A DNA stretch of 64,000 nucleotides from G963663525 sp963663525. GTDB taxonomy: Bacteria; Myxococcota_A; SURF-8; G963663525. Positions 6,675-13,438 of the stretch are shown piece after piece. Where the stretch lies: the NCBI GenBank assembly GCA_963663525.2, contig CAXXHC010000001.1, positions 1,364,001-1,428,000 on the forward strand, given 5' to 3'. The notes below the pieces were generated by a model. The model saw only the letters and a list, made by a program, of their open reading frames with translations, was not told the origin of the DNA and made no database searches. Position 1 is the stretch's first letter, and the number at the start of each line of letters is the position of its first letter. The position numbers were made by a program, and so were the translations under genes.

Positions 6675-7121
6675 TTAGGCTTCCGTTCCAGTTTCAACTT
6701 GTTGGTTGGGTTCCTCGGCGGTCGGGGATTCCGTGTTGTCCTGCTTATTCATCGCTTGGAATCGCTTCTCTTTCGGTTCAATAAATCTCCGTTCCTCTTT
6801 GGGGAGCGCGATGGTTTTGCTGTACCCCTGCTCGTTCCACCAGACCAGGGCAGCGCGGACGATGCGGCGGATCTGCAGGATGCTGGCCTGGGCTCGGGGC
6901 TTCAACCCATCTTTCCCCGGCTGCATGGTCGCCGCTTCGCTCTTGAAGAAGCGATCCACATGGACCGGCAGAATATTGCCAACCTCCTTGGCTTCGCCCA
7001 TCTCGGAGACGAGCAGATCGAGCGTGCGCTTGACCGTCCCGATGGTGCTGGGCTTTTTGCCGATGGCTTTCAGATGCTCCAGGTACTCGGCGCAGGCTTG
7101 TTTCAGGGTTACGGTTGTCAT
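6675..7121 (-). CDS. Stand-alone integrase core-binding domain protein
   Basis: A 148-residue protein. Residues about 1-110 look like the SAM-like core-binding domain of tyrosine recombinases (YLEHLKAIGKKPSTIGTVKR, then VHVDRFFKSEAAT and AQASILQIRRIVRAALVWW). The catalytic domain is missing. Instead there is a 35-residue polar tail ending in Glu/Gln-rich sequence and a clean stop. AAGGAG precedes the ATG. It may be a truncated integrase fixed as a DNA-binding or competitor protein; a decayed fragment is less likely because start, stop and spacing are intact. Confidence 0.6.
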   Translation of the reverse strand: MTTVTLKQACAEYLEHLKAIGKKPSTIGTVKRTLDLLVSEMGEAKEVGNILPVHVDRFFKSEAATMQPGKDGLKPRAQASILQIRRIVRAALVWWNEQGYSKTIALPKEERRFIEPKEKRFQAMNKQDNTESPTAEEPNQQVETGTEA

Positions 7122-7166
7122 GGTTTCTTTCTCCTTTTCGGGGTGGGTGATGATGGCCGGGATGGG

Positions 7167-7496
7167 TTACGGTCCAGCCGGTCCGTTACGGTATCCTTCA
7201 CTCTCAACCAAGTAGCGCATCTGCTCCGGGTTGAGTTGTACGCTCGGGTGGGTAGCGGTCATGAATTCAATGGCAGCGACCACCGGCAGCACGGCCTCGC
7301 CCGATACCCAGACCGCGATGGGCGCTCTCCAGTCCTTTGGATCGCAGACCAGGTTGAAAACCTGTTTCAACTCGTCGATGTCGTAGCCTTTGTAGCGGGT
7401 GAAGTCGTCGTTCATTCCGGTGAGATCCGCCTGGATGGTGATGCCGTCGATCGTGGCTTCGAGGATGCGTGCTTGGTCGTTCATGGTCGTGCTCAT
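7167..7496 (-). CDS. Hypothetical protein
   Basis: A 109-residue soluble protein, acidic, with a beta-rich N-terminal half (ILEATIDGITIQADLTG), a helix around YDIDELKQVFNLV, and a WRAPIAVWVSGE segment. No signal peptide or membrane segment. AAGGAAC precedes the ATG at 7,496. Member of the minus-strand group 8,045-5,514. I recognise no family. Confidence 0.55.
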   Translation of the reverse strand: MSTTMNDQARILEATIDGITIQADLTGMNDDFTRYKGYDIDELKQVFNLVCDPKDWRAPIAVWVSGEAVLPVVAAIEFMTATHPSVQLNPEQMRYLVESEGYRNGPAGP

Positions 7497-7508
7497 GGTT
7501 CGTTCCTT

Positions 7509-7832
7509 TCAGCAGTCGTGATTGGGGATGGTGACGTAGCGACCCATGTCCGTGTCCCAGGTCCAGGTGGTTCCCCGTTTGTCGGTGTAGCGATCGCCGG
7601 GAATCTCGTTCAAGGTTTGTTGATGCAGGCTGCGCAGCGTTCCCATGGCCATCGCGCGGGTGGCCTGGCGGTCGGCGAGGCCGTCGTATTCAATCTCGTC
7701 GACGATGCGGTTGCGGTCCGTGGCTTCTTCCCAGCAGTGGATCTGGTAGCTGTAATTCGTATCCCAGAGGGCATGTTGGATGGTCTTTCCGGTGGCGTCT
7801 TTCGCGTTCAGCGTTTTGATCAGGCGGGCCAT
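7509..7832 (-). CDS. Hypothetical protein
   Basis: A 107-residue soluble protein rich in Asp, Thr and Trp. Visible are a WDTNYSYQIHCWEE segment in the middle and DKRGTTWTWDTDMGRYVTI near the end. AGGGAGAAA precedes the ATG. It lies 12 bp upstream of the next minus-strand gene, so the two are likely co-transcribed. I recognise no family. Confidence 0.55.
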   Translation of the reverse strand: MARLIKTLNAKDATGKTIQHALWDTNYSYQIHCWEEATDRNRIVDEIEYDGLADRQATRAMAMGTLRSLHQQTLNEIPGDRYTDKRGTTWTWDTDMGRYVTIPNHDC

Positions 7833-7844
7833 GGTTTTTCTCCC

Positions 7845-8045
7845 TTAGTCGTCGATGTCTTCGTTTTTCAAAAAAGCTTCGATCTGATGCAATTCGTGGC
7901 TGATATGCCCCAGGTCACCCGCGAAGCCATAGTTCCGTTCGTCGCGTTTGAATTCCCGCTGGTGGCGATCCAGTTCCTTGCGGATCGTCTCCATCCGCTG
8001 CCTGATTTCTTTCATCCGGGTTTCGTAGGTTTGTTTAGCGCTCAT
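7845..8045 (-). CDS. Small coiled-coil protein
   Basis: A 66-residue, strongly charged protein. Residues about 1-38 are predicted by eye to be one long amphipathic helix (RMKEIRQRMETIRKELDRHQ), followed by a Gly-containing turn and a second helix (ISHELHQIEAFLKN). AAGGAGAG precedes the ATG. It is the first gene of the minus-strand group leading to the integrase. Function unknown. Confidence 0.55.
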   Translation of the reverse strand: MSAKQTYETRMKEIRQRMETIRKELDRHQREFKRDERNYGFAGDLGHISHELHQIEAFLKNEDIDD

Positions 8046-8437
8046 CGTGCTCTCCTTGGTTCGGGGTTGGCGGTTTCTCTCGCGTTGTCCATGTCATGTT
8101 GCGAAAGGTGTTCCAGTTTTCATGGTTTTCGAAAAGAAATGCAGAGCGCCAACCCTTCGGATTCTTTAGGCTTTTCTGGTTTCGGAATCCGTGTGGAAAT
8201 CTTGATTTCTCTCTTTACCGAACCATGTGACGCACAGGGTCTACACCATGGACGCAAAAGGTCTACGAACCTGCAACCCCCCGAAATCTCGTGGGAATTT
8301 CGCTTCAAAGAAGGGTCAAAGATTGACACCGGACGGCGTAAAAGTTCGTCGCTATGGGTCGACTTTTGGGGAAAGCCATATTTGCAACTTCAAACTGGCG
8401 ATCTGAAACATCGCCTGTTGCTCATGGGAAAGTTACG
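8046..8437. other. Divergent intergenic region before TerL
   Basis: 392 bp between the start of the minus-strand group and the start of TerL. It should hold promoters in both directions, but I find no pair of boxes with good spacing. A TTGACA at 8,323-8,328 lacks a -10 at 16-18 bp. No RNA gene, no repeat and no convincing short gene was seen. Confidence 0.5.
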
Positions 8438-9988
8438 ATGACGAATACAACGAACAACAAACAAGTCCTGACGGATGAAGAGCGAGCCATACTTGCCATT
8501 CTCACCAGCCCGGCCAAATGGGGGGAAGCGTTTCTGAAAAACCGCGACGGATCACCACGTCGGTATCGCTCCTACCAAATCGAAGATCTCGAATGCACGA
8601 GCAAGCGGATCGTCCATCTGGATGGCCGTGCCGTGGGAAAAACTGTCGATCTGTCCACGATGCTGCTGTGGTTCCTGTTTACCCATCCGGGAAAAGCCGT
8701 GCTGGTCGGTGCTCCGTATCAAGGGCATCTCGACGCCATCATCGAAGAAGTGGAATTTCAGTTGGATCGCGTCAAAGAGTTGAAAGCCAGCATTGCCAGA
8801 AAAGCGGGAAACAAACCAAAAATCAAGCGGTATCCCTACTTCGAGGTGTTCTTCACCAACGGCAGTTCCGTGTATTTTCGACCCGCCGGGGATATCGGTG
8901 CAGCCTTTCGATCGCTTCATGTGGATCTTCTGCTGGTGGACGAAGCAGCCTGGGTGCCGGACAAAGCCTGGGATGCACTCCGGCAATGCCTGAATGCAGG
9001 CGGAATCTTTCGTGTGTACTCGACACCCAACGGTCTCAGGAACACTGCCTATTACCGCATCACTCAGAGCAAATCCTGGAAAGTCTTTCGCTGGCCGAGT
9101 TGGATGGCACCCGACTGGTCGGACAAACGGGAACGAGAGTTATTGGATTTCTACGGCGGGAAAGATACCCCCGGTTGGCAGCATGAAGTCGCTGGCGAGC
9201 ATGGGAAACCAGCCTATGGAGCTTTTGTCACCGAACAGGTGATTCGGGCCTTGAAAAATCTTCCGGAGTACCGAAAACGCATCCTCACCGGCGAGCACCT
9301 GGAAGGCTGCGAGGACGAAAAAGCCATCCGAATGCGCCTGGAGCAGGTGTTGGACCTGACCGGCGGCAACGGCACCTACTGGCTGGGCGGCGATCTTGGC
9401 TACACCTCGGACCCCACGGAACTGTTGCTGTTCGAGGAGGATGTAGAGATCCAAACGTTGACGCTCGTGCTGCGGATCCATGCCGAGCATGTGGCGTATC
9501 CGGTCATCACCGAAATCATCGCGCTGATCGACCGGTTGTATGCGCCGGTGGGAATCGGCGTGGATCGTGGCGGCAACGGCATGAGTGTGGTGCAGGAATT
9601 GCTTGGCCTGGACAAATACCGGGACCTGCATTTGGCAGGACGGCTCGTCGGCTACGACTTCGGAGGGACCATTGCGGTGGGGGAAGACAATGCGGGCAAA
9701 CCCATCAAGAAGCGCGTGAAAGAGCAGATGACAGCGTTGATCAACGAGAGCCTGAACGCCCGCAAGCTGAAACTGCCGAAATCCGACCATGAGATCGAAG
9801 ATCAACTCTGTACCCAGACCTACATTCTCACGAGCAACGGCGTGGTCTATTCGAAAGGCAATGACCATTGCGTGGATGCCATCCGCTGTGCCCTGCTGCG
9901 ACGCGCCCAGGAGCGTTACGAAAGCTACGACCCGGTGGAGATTGTTGTCAACCTCCGACCCGTACCTTTGAATCGAATCATTTACTGA
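8438..9988 (+). CDS. Terminase large subunit (packaging ATPase and nuclease)
   Basis: A 516-residue protein of normal TerL length. ATPase domain: GRAVGKT (63-69) as Walker A, DLLLVDEA (163-170) as Walker B and STPNG (195-199) as coupling motif. RNase H-like nuclease domain: D319 in GGDLGY, D376 in GVDRGG and D480 in CVDAIR. It pumps DNA into the prohead through the portal and cuts the concatemer. The ATG at 8,438 was preferred to 8,354 because homology and a GGGAAAG site start there. First gene of the rightward late cluster; its last 7 bases overlap the antisense Doc-like gene. Confidence 0.92.
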   Translation: MTNTTNNKQVLTDEERAILAILTSPAKWGEAFLKNRDGSPRRYRSYQIEDLECTSKRIVHLDGRAVGKTVDLSTMLLWFLFTHPGKAVLVGAPYQGHLDAIIEEVEFQLDRVKELKASIARKAGNKPKIKRYPYFEVFFTNGSSVYFRPAGDIGAAFRSLHVDLLLVDEAAWVPDKAWDALRQCLNAGGIFRVYSTPNGLRNTAYYRITQSKSWKVFRWPSWMAPDWSDKRERELLDFYGGKDTPGWQHEVAGEHGKPAYGAFVTEQVIRALKNLPEYRKRILTGEHLEGCEDEKAIRMRLEQVLDLTGGNGTYWLGGDLGYTSDPTELLLFEEDVEIQTLTLVLRIHAEHVAYPVITEIIALIDRLYAPVGIGVDRGGNGMSVVQELLGLDKYRDLHLAGRLVGYDFGGTIAVGEDNAGKPIKKRVKEQMTALINESLNARKLKLPKSDHEIEDQLCTQTYILTSNGVVYSKGNDHCVDAIRCALLRRAQERYESYDPVEIVVNLRPVPLNRIIY

Positions 9989-10380
9989 GGGGATTCCAGA
10001 TGGGAAAGCTCTCGAAAAACAGTGGCCAGCCCTTCTTTATCCAGACAGTGCTCCGCAATCTGGATCATTGCTTGAACCAAACGGGTGCTTGGCGAAATCG
10101 AATAGCCGTTGAAATAAAGGAAAACAAGCGCGGCATGAAGTCCGGTTCGTTTGTTGCCATCGAGAAACGGCTGATTCTGGGCGATGTGGAAGGCGTAGGC
10201 CGCCGCCATATGGAAGATATCCGAGTGAAGATAGTCCGTTCCGAATGTAGCCTGCGGTTGAGCCACGGCGGACTGAAGCAAATCGTCGCTCCGAATGCCA
10301 TGGGTTCCGCCATACCGGTCGATCAGATCCTCATGAAGCTGAAGAACGTCTTCCACGCTCAGGAAATCGATAACGGTCAT
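9982..10380 (-). CDS. Doc/Fic-type toxin with Gln at the catalytic His position
   Basis: A 132-residue protein of Doc length, helical throughout. The Fic signature is PFLDGNKRTG at residues 71-80, but the expected His before PF is Gln70 (AQNQPFLDGNKR); the plus-strand codon complement confirms cag. Doc toxins phosphorylate EF-Tu and other Fic proteins AMPylate targets using that His. The neighbouring antitoxin gene ends in an ATGA overlap with this start. Either the variant uses another residue or the toxin is weakened. It lies antisense between TerL and portal. Confidence 0.8.
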   Translation of the reverse strand: MTVIDFLSVEDVLQLHEDLIDRYGGTHGIRSDDLLQSAVAQPQATFGTDYLHSDIFHMAAAYAFHIAQNQPFLDGNKRTGLHAALVFLYFNGYSISPSTRLVQAMIQIAEHCLDKEGLATVFRELSHLESPQ

Positions 10381-10601
10381 TTCGCCAGTTCTCGAAAGGT
10401 ATCGTCATGGGTGTCCATGATTTTTTTCGATACCGCCTTGATCCGGCGCTTCCGATTCCCTTTCAGCGGCTGGATGATCAGAGCCTTGCCATCGGTCTTC
10501 ATCTCCAATTGGGTCTCGTCATCAATGCCCAGCAGTTCGAGTATCGGTTTTTCGATGATGAGGCCGAGGCTGTTTCCGATTTTCGTCAAATGCTTGACCA
10601 T
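10377..10601 (-). CDS. AbrB/MazE-type antitoxin
   Basis: A 74-residue protein. Residues 1-45 have the swapped-hairpin AbrB/MazE pattern (KHLTKIGNSLGLIIEKPILE, then LEMKTDGKALIIQP); the C-terminal 30 residues are basic then acidic and would bind the toxin. It overlaps the Doc-like gene by 4 bp and should repress their common promoter. AbrB-type antitoxins are more often paired with MazF or PIN toxins, although mixed pairs with Doc are known. Confidence 0.8.
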   Translation of the reverse strand: MVKHLTKIGNSLGLIIEKPILELLGIDDETQLEMKTDGKALIIQPLKGNRKRRIKAVSKKIMDTHDDTFRELAK

Positions 10602-10631
10602 GTTTCCATCTCCACAGGACGTATGTCCATT

Positions 10632-10671
10632 GTTATAACGATAGTATGACCATGTTCCAGGAATAAGTCAA
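10632..10671 (-). promoter_or_regulatory. Promoter and possible operator of the Doc module
   Basis: On the minus strand TTGACT (10,666-10,671), 17 bp, CATACT (10,643-10,648), about 40 bp before the antitoxin start. The perfect palindrome GTTATAAC (10,632-10,639) lies directly downstream and may be an operator for the AbrB-type antitoxin. Confidence 0.5.
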
Positions 10672-10713
10672 GGAATGACCGATCACCAGAAACCTTTACT
10701 GAGGGAGAAAATC

Positions 10714-12132
10714 ATGTCGAAACGAAAGAAACGAACTCAAAAAAAGCAACGTGAACCCAAGAAAAACACCCATTCGACCGGCCAGACGATGCAAATGCCT
10801 CCAGCGTCTGCCGCCGCATTGTCCCCTGGATTCTTTAACGACGTCACGGCAACGAAAGCCGTTCCCACGTCCTGGGAAGACCGTGCTCGCAAAGCGGTCG
10901 AATACTATCAGGAGGAACCGCTGGTTTCCAACGCCATCAATGCCTGGCGAACTTTTGCATTGGGAGACGAGATCCGCCTGAACTGCGAAAATGAAACGGT
11001 TCGGGATGAGGCGAAGGATGCGTTCATCACCCTGGGACTCAACGATTTCGTCAAGGATATGGTTCTGCAACTACTTTTGAAAGGCGATGCCATGGCCTAC
11101 CTTGTCCGCTCGAAATCCGGAGACGACATCGAGCGGGTGATCTGCCTGAATCCCATCTCCGTCACGCTGAACTACGAGAACGACGCCCTGGTGGAAGTCA
11201 TCCAACGTCCGATACATCCGGACGGTTCTTACGGGGAGGAAGTCAGCTTGGACCTGGATTTCTTTTTCCATGCCAAGTGGAATGCTCCGGAGTTCGAGAT
11301 GCGAGGCCAATCCATGGTGCTTCCGGCGTTCGAGTCGATCGAGCTGCTGCGTGATTATCGTACCGCCGAGCGGGCCATTGCCAAGCGTTGGGCCACTCCT
11401 TTGCGCTTTATCCAGGTGGGCGGTGCCTATGGAAGTCGTATCATCACTCCCGACAAAGGCATGTTGGATGCTGTGCGTGACGAGCTGAACCAAATGGATC
11501 TGAAATCCGGGCTGGTGGTGCCATTCTACGTCAAAGCGGAAACGTATGGAGCCGAAGGCATCACGCTGAATACCGAGGCCAAGGTCCACGAGGTGAAAGA
11601 AGACATTTTGACGGCATTGGGATTGGCGAGAAGCGTCGTTACCGGCCAGGGACCCAACTTCGCCACGGCCAGCGTCTCCATGCAGAAAATGATTGTGCAA
11701 TTGAAAGAGATCAAACAAGCGGCCCGGGACATCCTCGATTGGGTCTTCGATGAGTGGTTGGAGCTCAAGGGCTACGAAAACGAGACCTTGCATTACCAGT
11801 TTTCGGATTTGGATCTGTCGTCGGAGGTGGATCAGAAAAAGCTGCTGATCGAGTTGTACGACCGGGGTTTGATCTCGAAAAATTCGTTGCAGGAGAAGAT
11901 GAATCTAAATCCGGAAGTGGAAGCCAAGGAACGCGATCGTGAAGAGATCGTGGTGGACAGCAATTGGAGTGTGGAGGATATCTCGCGTCTGGTGGCGTTG
12001 GACGTTCTGACCGTCGATGAGGCGAGAAAACGTTTGGGATTGGATCAACCTGCCGAAAAGGCACGTGAAAAGGCGGCATTGGCGGATGCGGAGCGGATCT
12101 ATGCAAAACATCGCGGAGAGGACCATGTCTGA
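10714..12132 (+). CDS. Portal protein
   Basis: A 472-residue protein with portal features: N-terminal basic segment, a helical clip/stem region around QEEPLVSNAINAWRTFALGD, a central NPISVTLNYEND wing strand, and FATASVSMQKMIVQL with the C-terminal crown helices. The portal dodecamer is the DNA gate at one capsid vertex and docks TerL and the connectors. The start at 10,714 (GAGGGAGAAA upstream) was chosen over 10,675. It follows TerL with only the antisense Doc module between, and its stop overlaps the MuF start. Confidence 0.88.
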   Translation: MSKRKKRTQKKQREPKKNTHSTGQTMQMPPASAAALSPGFFNDVTATKAVPTSWEDRARKAVEYYQEEPLVSNAINAWRTFALGDEIRLNCENETVRDEAKDAFITLGLNDFVKDMVLQLLLKGDAMAYLVRSKSGDDIERVICLNPISVTLNYENDALVEVIQRPIHPDGSYGEEVSLDLDFFFHAKWNAPEFEMRGQSMVLPAFESIELLRDYRTAERAIAKRWATPLRFIQVGGAYGSRIITPDKGMLDAVRDELNQMDLKSGLVVPFYVKAETYGAEGITLNTEAKVHEVKEDILTALGLARSVVTGQGPNFATASVSMQKMIVQLKEIKQAARDILDWVFDEWLELKGYENETLHYQFSDLDLSSEVDQKKLLIELYDRGLISKNSLQEKMNLNPEVEAKERDREEIVVDSNWSVEDISRLVALDVLTVDEARKRLGLDQPAEKAREKAALADAERIYAKHRGEDHV

Positions 12133-12970
12133 CACCGAACAGGCGAAACAAATCCGGAAAGCGGTGGAAAAAGCTGTGAAACGGCGGGACCGCTATGCCG
12201 ACGATCGTGTGAAAGATGTGCTGCAATCCTTGGATGCGGCAGCGGATGATGTGTCAAAACAGATCCGACGTTTTGAGAAAAAGGCGGCCTTGAAAGATTG
12301 GCAGGAGTTGCGGCTGTCCATCCTGAAAGAGACGGAAAACGAGATCGACGCCATCACGAAAGAACTCCAGGCAAGTTGGAAAGTCGGCATTCGCGCCAAC
12401 GTGGAAGGCTCGATGAAGCTTGGGATCGAGGATGGAATCGACCAGCTAAAAACACTGGAACATCCTGATTTTGCAGGGATTTCTCGCAAAGCCAAGCGGG
12501 CGGTCATCACGAAGACCTTCACCACCCTCGATCGGGCGGCGATCGATTTTCTGGCGAATTATCAGGTAAATCTTCTCGGCGATGTAACCACGGAACTAGC
12601 CGCCGGGATCAAACGAACCATCACGCAGGGGGTGCTGACGGGCAAGAGCATTCCGGAGGTTGCGCGGGAGATCGGTAAGGTCGTGACGGATAAGAACGCT
12701 TTCAAAAACGCGGGAAAGACGGTGTTTCGCTCGGCGCAGCATCGGGCCACGTTGATTACCCGTACCGAAACCCTTCGCGCGCACAACGAAGGCCGGAAGG
12801 TGTTTTACCGGGAGGTGGGTGTCAGCAAGGTCAAGTGGCTGACCGCACAGGATGAACGAACCTGTCCGGAGTGTGCACCGCTGGACGGCAAGATTTTCAA
12901 GATCGATGACGCTCCCGGTCCCCCTTGTCATCCAGGGTGCCGGTGCGCTCTCGTATCCGTGATCGGTTAG
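12125..12970 (+). CDS. Mu F-like minor head (head morphogenesis) protein
   Basis: A 281-residue protein. The C-terminal about 85 residues are the Mu F-like domain: RTETLRAHNEGRK, WLTAQDERTCPECAPLDGK, and the closing PPCHPGCRCALV. The N-terminal part is a long helical region with a charged coiled coil (about residues 5-100). Mu F-type proteins sit with the portal in the prohead and are needed for head assembly. Starts at the ATG overlapping the portal stop. The ATG at 12,017 in the same frame lies inside the portal gene and is not used. Confidence 0.88.
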   Translation: MSDTEQAKQIRKAVEKAVKRRDRYADDRVKDVLQSLDAAADDVSKQIRRFEKKAALKDWQELRLSILKETENEIDAITKELQASWKVGIRANVEGSMKLGIEDGIDQLKTLEHPDFAGISRKAKRAVITKTFTTLDRAAIDFLANYQVNLLGDVTTELAAGIKRTITQGVLTGKSIPEVAREIGKVVTDKNAFKNAGKTVFRSAQHRATLITRTETLRAHNEGRKVFYREVGVSKVKWLTAQDERTCPECAPLDGKIFKIDDAPGPPCHPGCRCALVSVIG

Positions 12971-12979
12971 GAGAATCCG

Positions 12980-13174
12980 ATGAGACAAAACGACATCGAG
13001 AAATTGGCCCATTACTTGACCTCTTTAGTGGAGCAGAAGTTTTTCGGCAGTGTGGTCGTCACCTTTCAAAACGGAAAGGTCGACACGATAAAAACGGAGA
13101 AGATTCAGCGGCTTGACGGCCTTGAAAGTACGAAAGACAAGCGATTGGTTTGCGCTTCGAAAGGAAATCATTGA
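12980..13174 (+). CDS. Small YezD/DUF2292-like protein
   Basis: A 64-residue protein with the YezD-type pattern: a short helix, FGSVVVTFQNGKVDTI and a KTEKIQRL end, followed by a basic tail. GGAG precedes the ATG. The family is of unknown function. It lies 9 bp after the MuF gene and before a terminator, so it may close a first late transcript. Confidence 0.6.
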   Translation: MRQNDIEKLAHYLTSLVEQKFFGSVVVTFQNGKVDTIKTEKIQRLDGLESTKDKRLVCASKGNH

Positions 13175-13438
13175 TCAAACGTTGCCCTCTTTTCAGGGGG
13201 CGGACATTTTTTTTGACAAATGTCCTATTGAGAAAATCCGCCAGGATGTCTATTTTTAAAGCATGAACGCTTGAAAAAGCGGTTCCCCTTTTCGAATGAG
13301 CTGGAGCCCCCAGCGGTTCGAAAAGTCAGACATAGCACGCCAGGGCTAGTTGGAAGCACCAGCGGCCCCGGACAGACAACGCGATTCGAGACATTCTCGA
13401 TTCGCATCTGTTCGGGGCCGTTTTTTTTTGGAGCAACG
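13175..13438 (+). other. Intergenic region with inverted repeats
   Basis: Holds GGACATTT/AAATGTCC (13,202-13,209 and 13,218-13,225) around a T-rich loop, then the terminator at 13,363-13,429. The TTGACA at 13,213-13,218 has no -10 partner. The open frame running through from 13,271 crosses the terminator and is not used. Confidence 0.5.
13363..13429 (+). terminator. Rho-independent terminator with extended stem
   Basis: CGGCCCCG...CGGGGCCG (13,363-13,370 and 13,413-13,420) continues inward with ACAGA/TCTGT and a GCGATTCGAG/CTCGATTCGC inner stem, followed by nine T (13,421-13,429). It ends 9 bp before the methylase-protease ATG, so the transcript of the gene downstream either reads through or begins inside this region. 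Confidence 0.85.

Noticed and set aside
8323..8356. Promoter starting with TTGACA before TerL
   Set aside because: The nearest -10-like sequence is more than 20 bp away.
4857..8441. 1,194-codon plus-strand frame across the integrase region
   Set aside because: Shadow of eight minus-strand genes, each with its own ribosome-binding site and, for several, clear family motifs.
13290..13345. tRNA gene suggested by a GGTTCGAA stretch
   Set aside because: No acceptor, D or anticodon stem can be formed around it.
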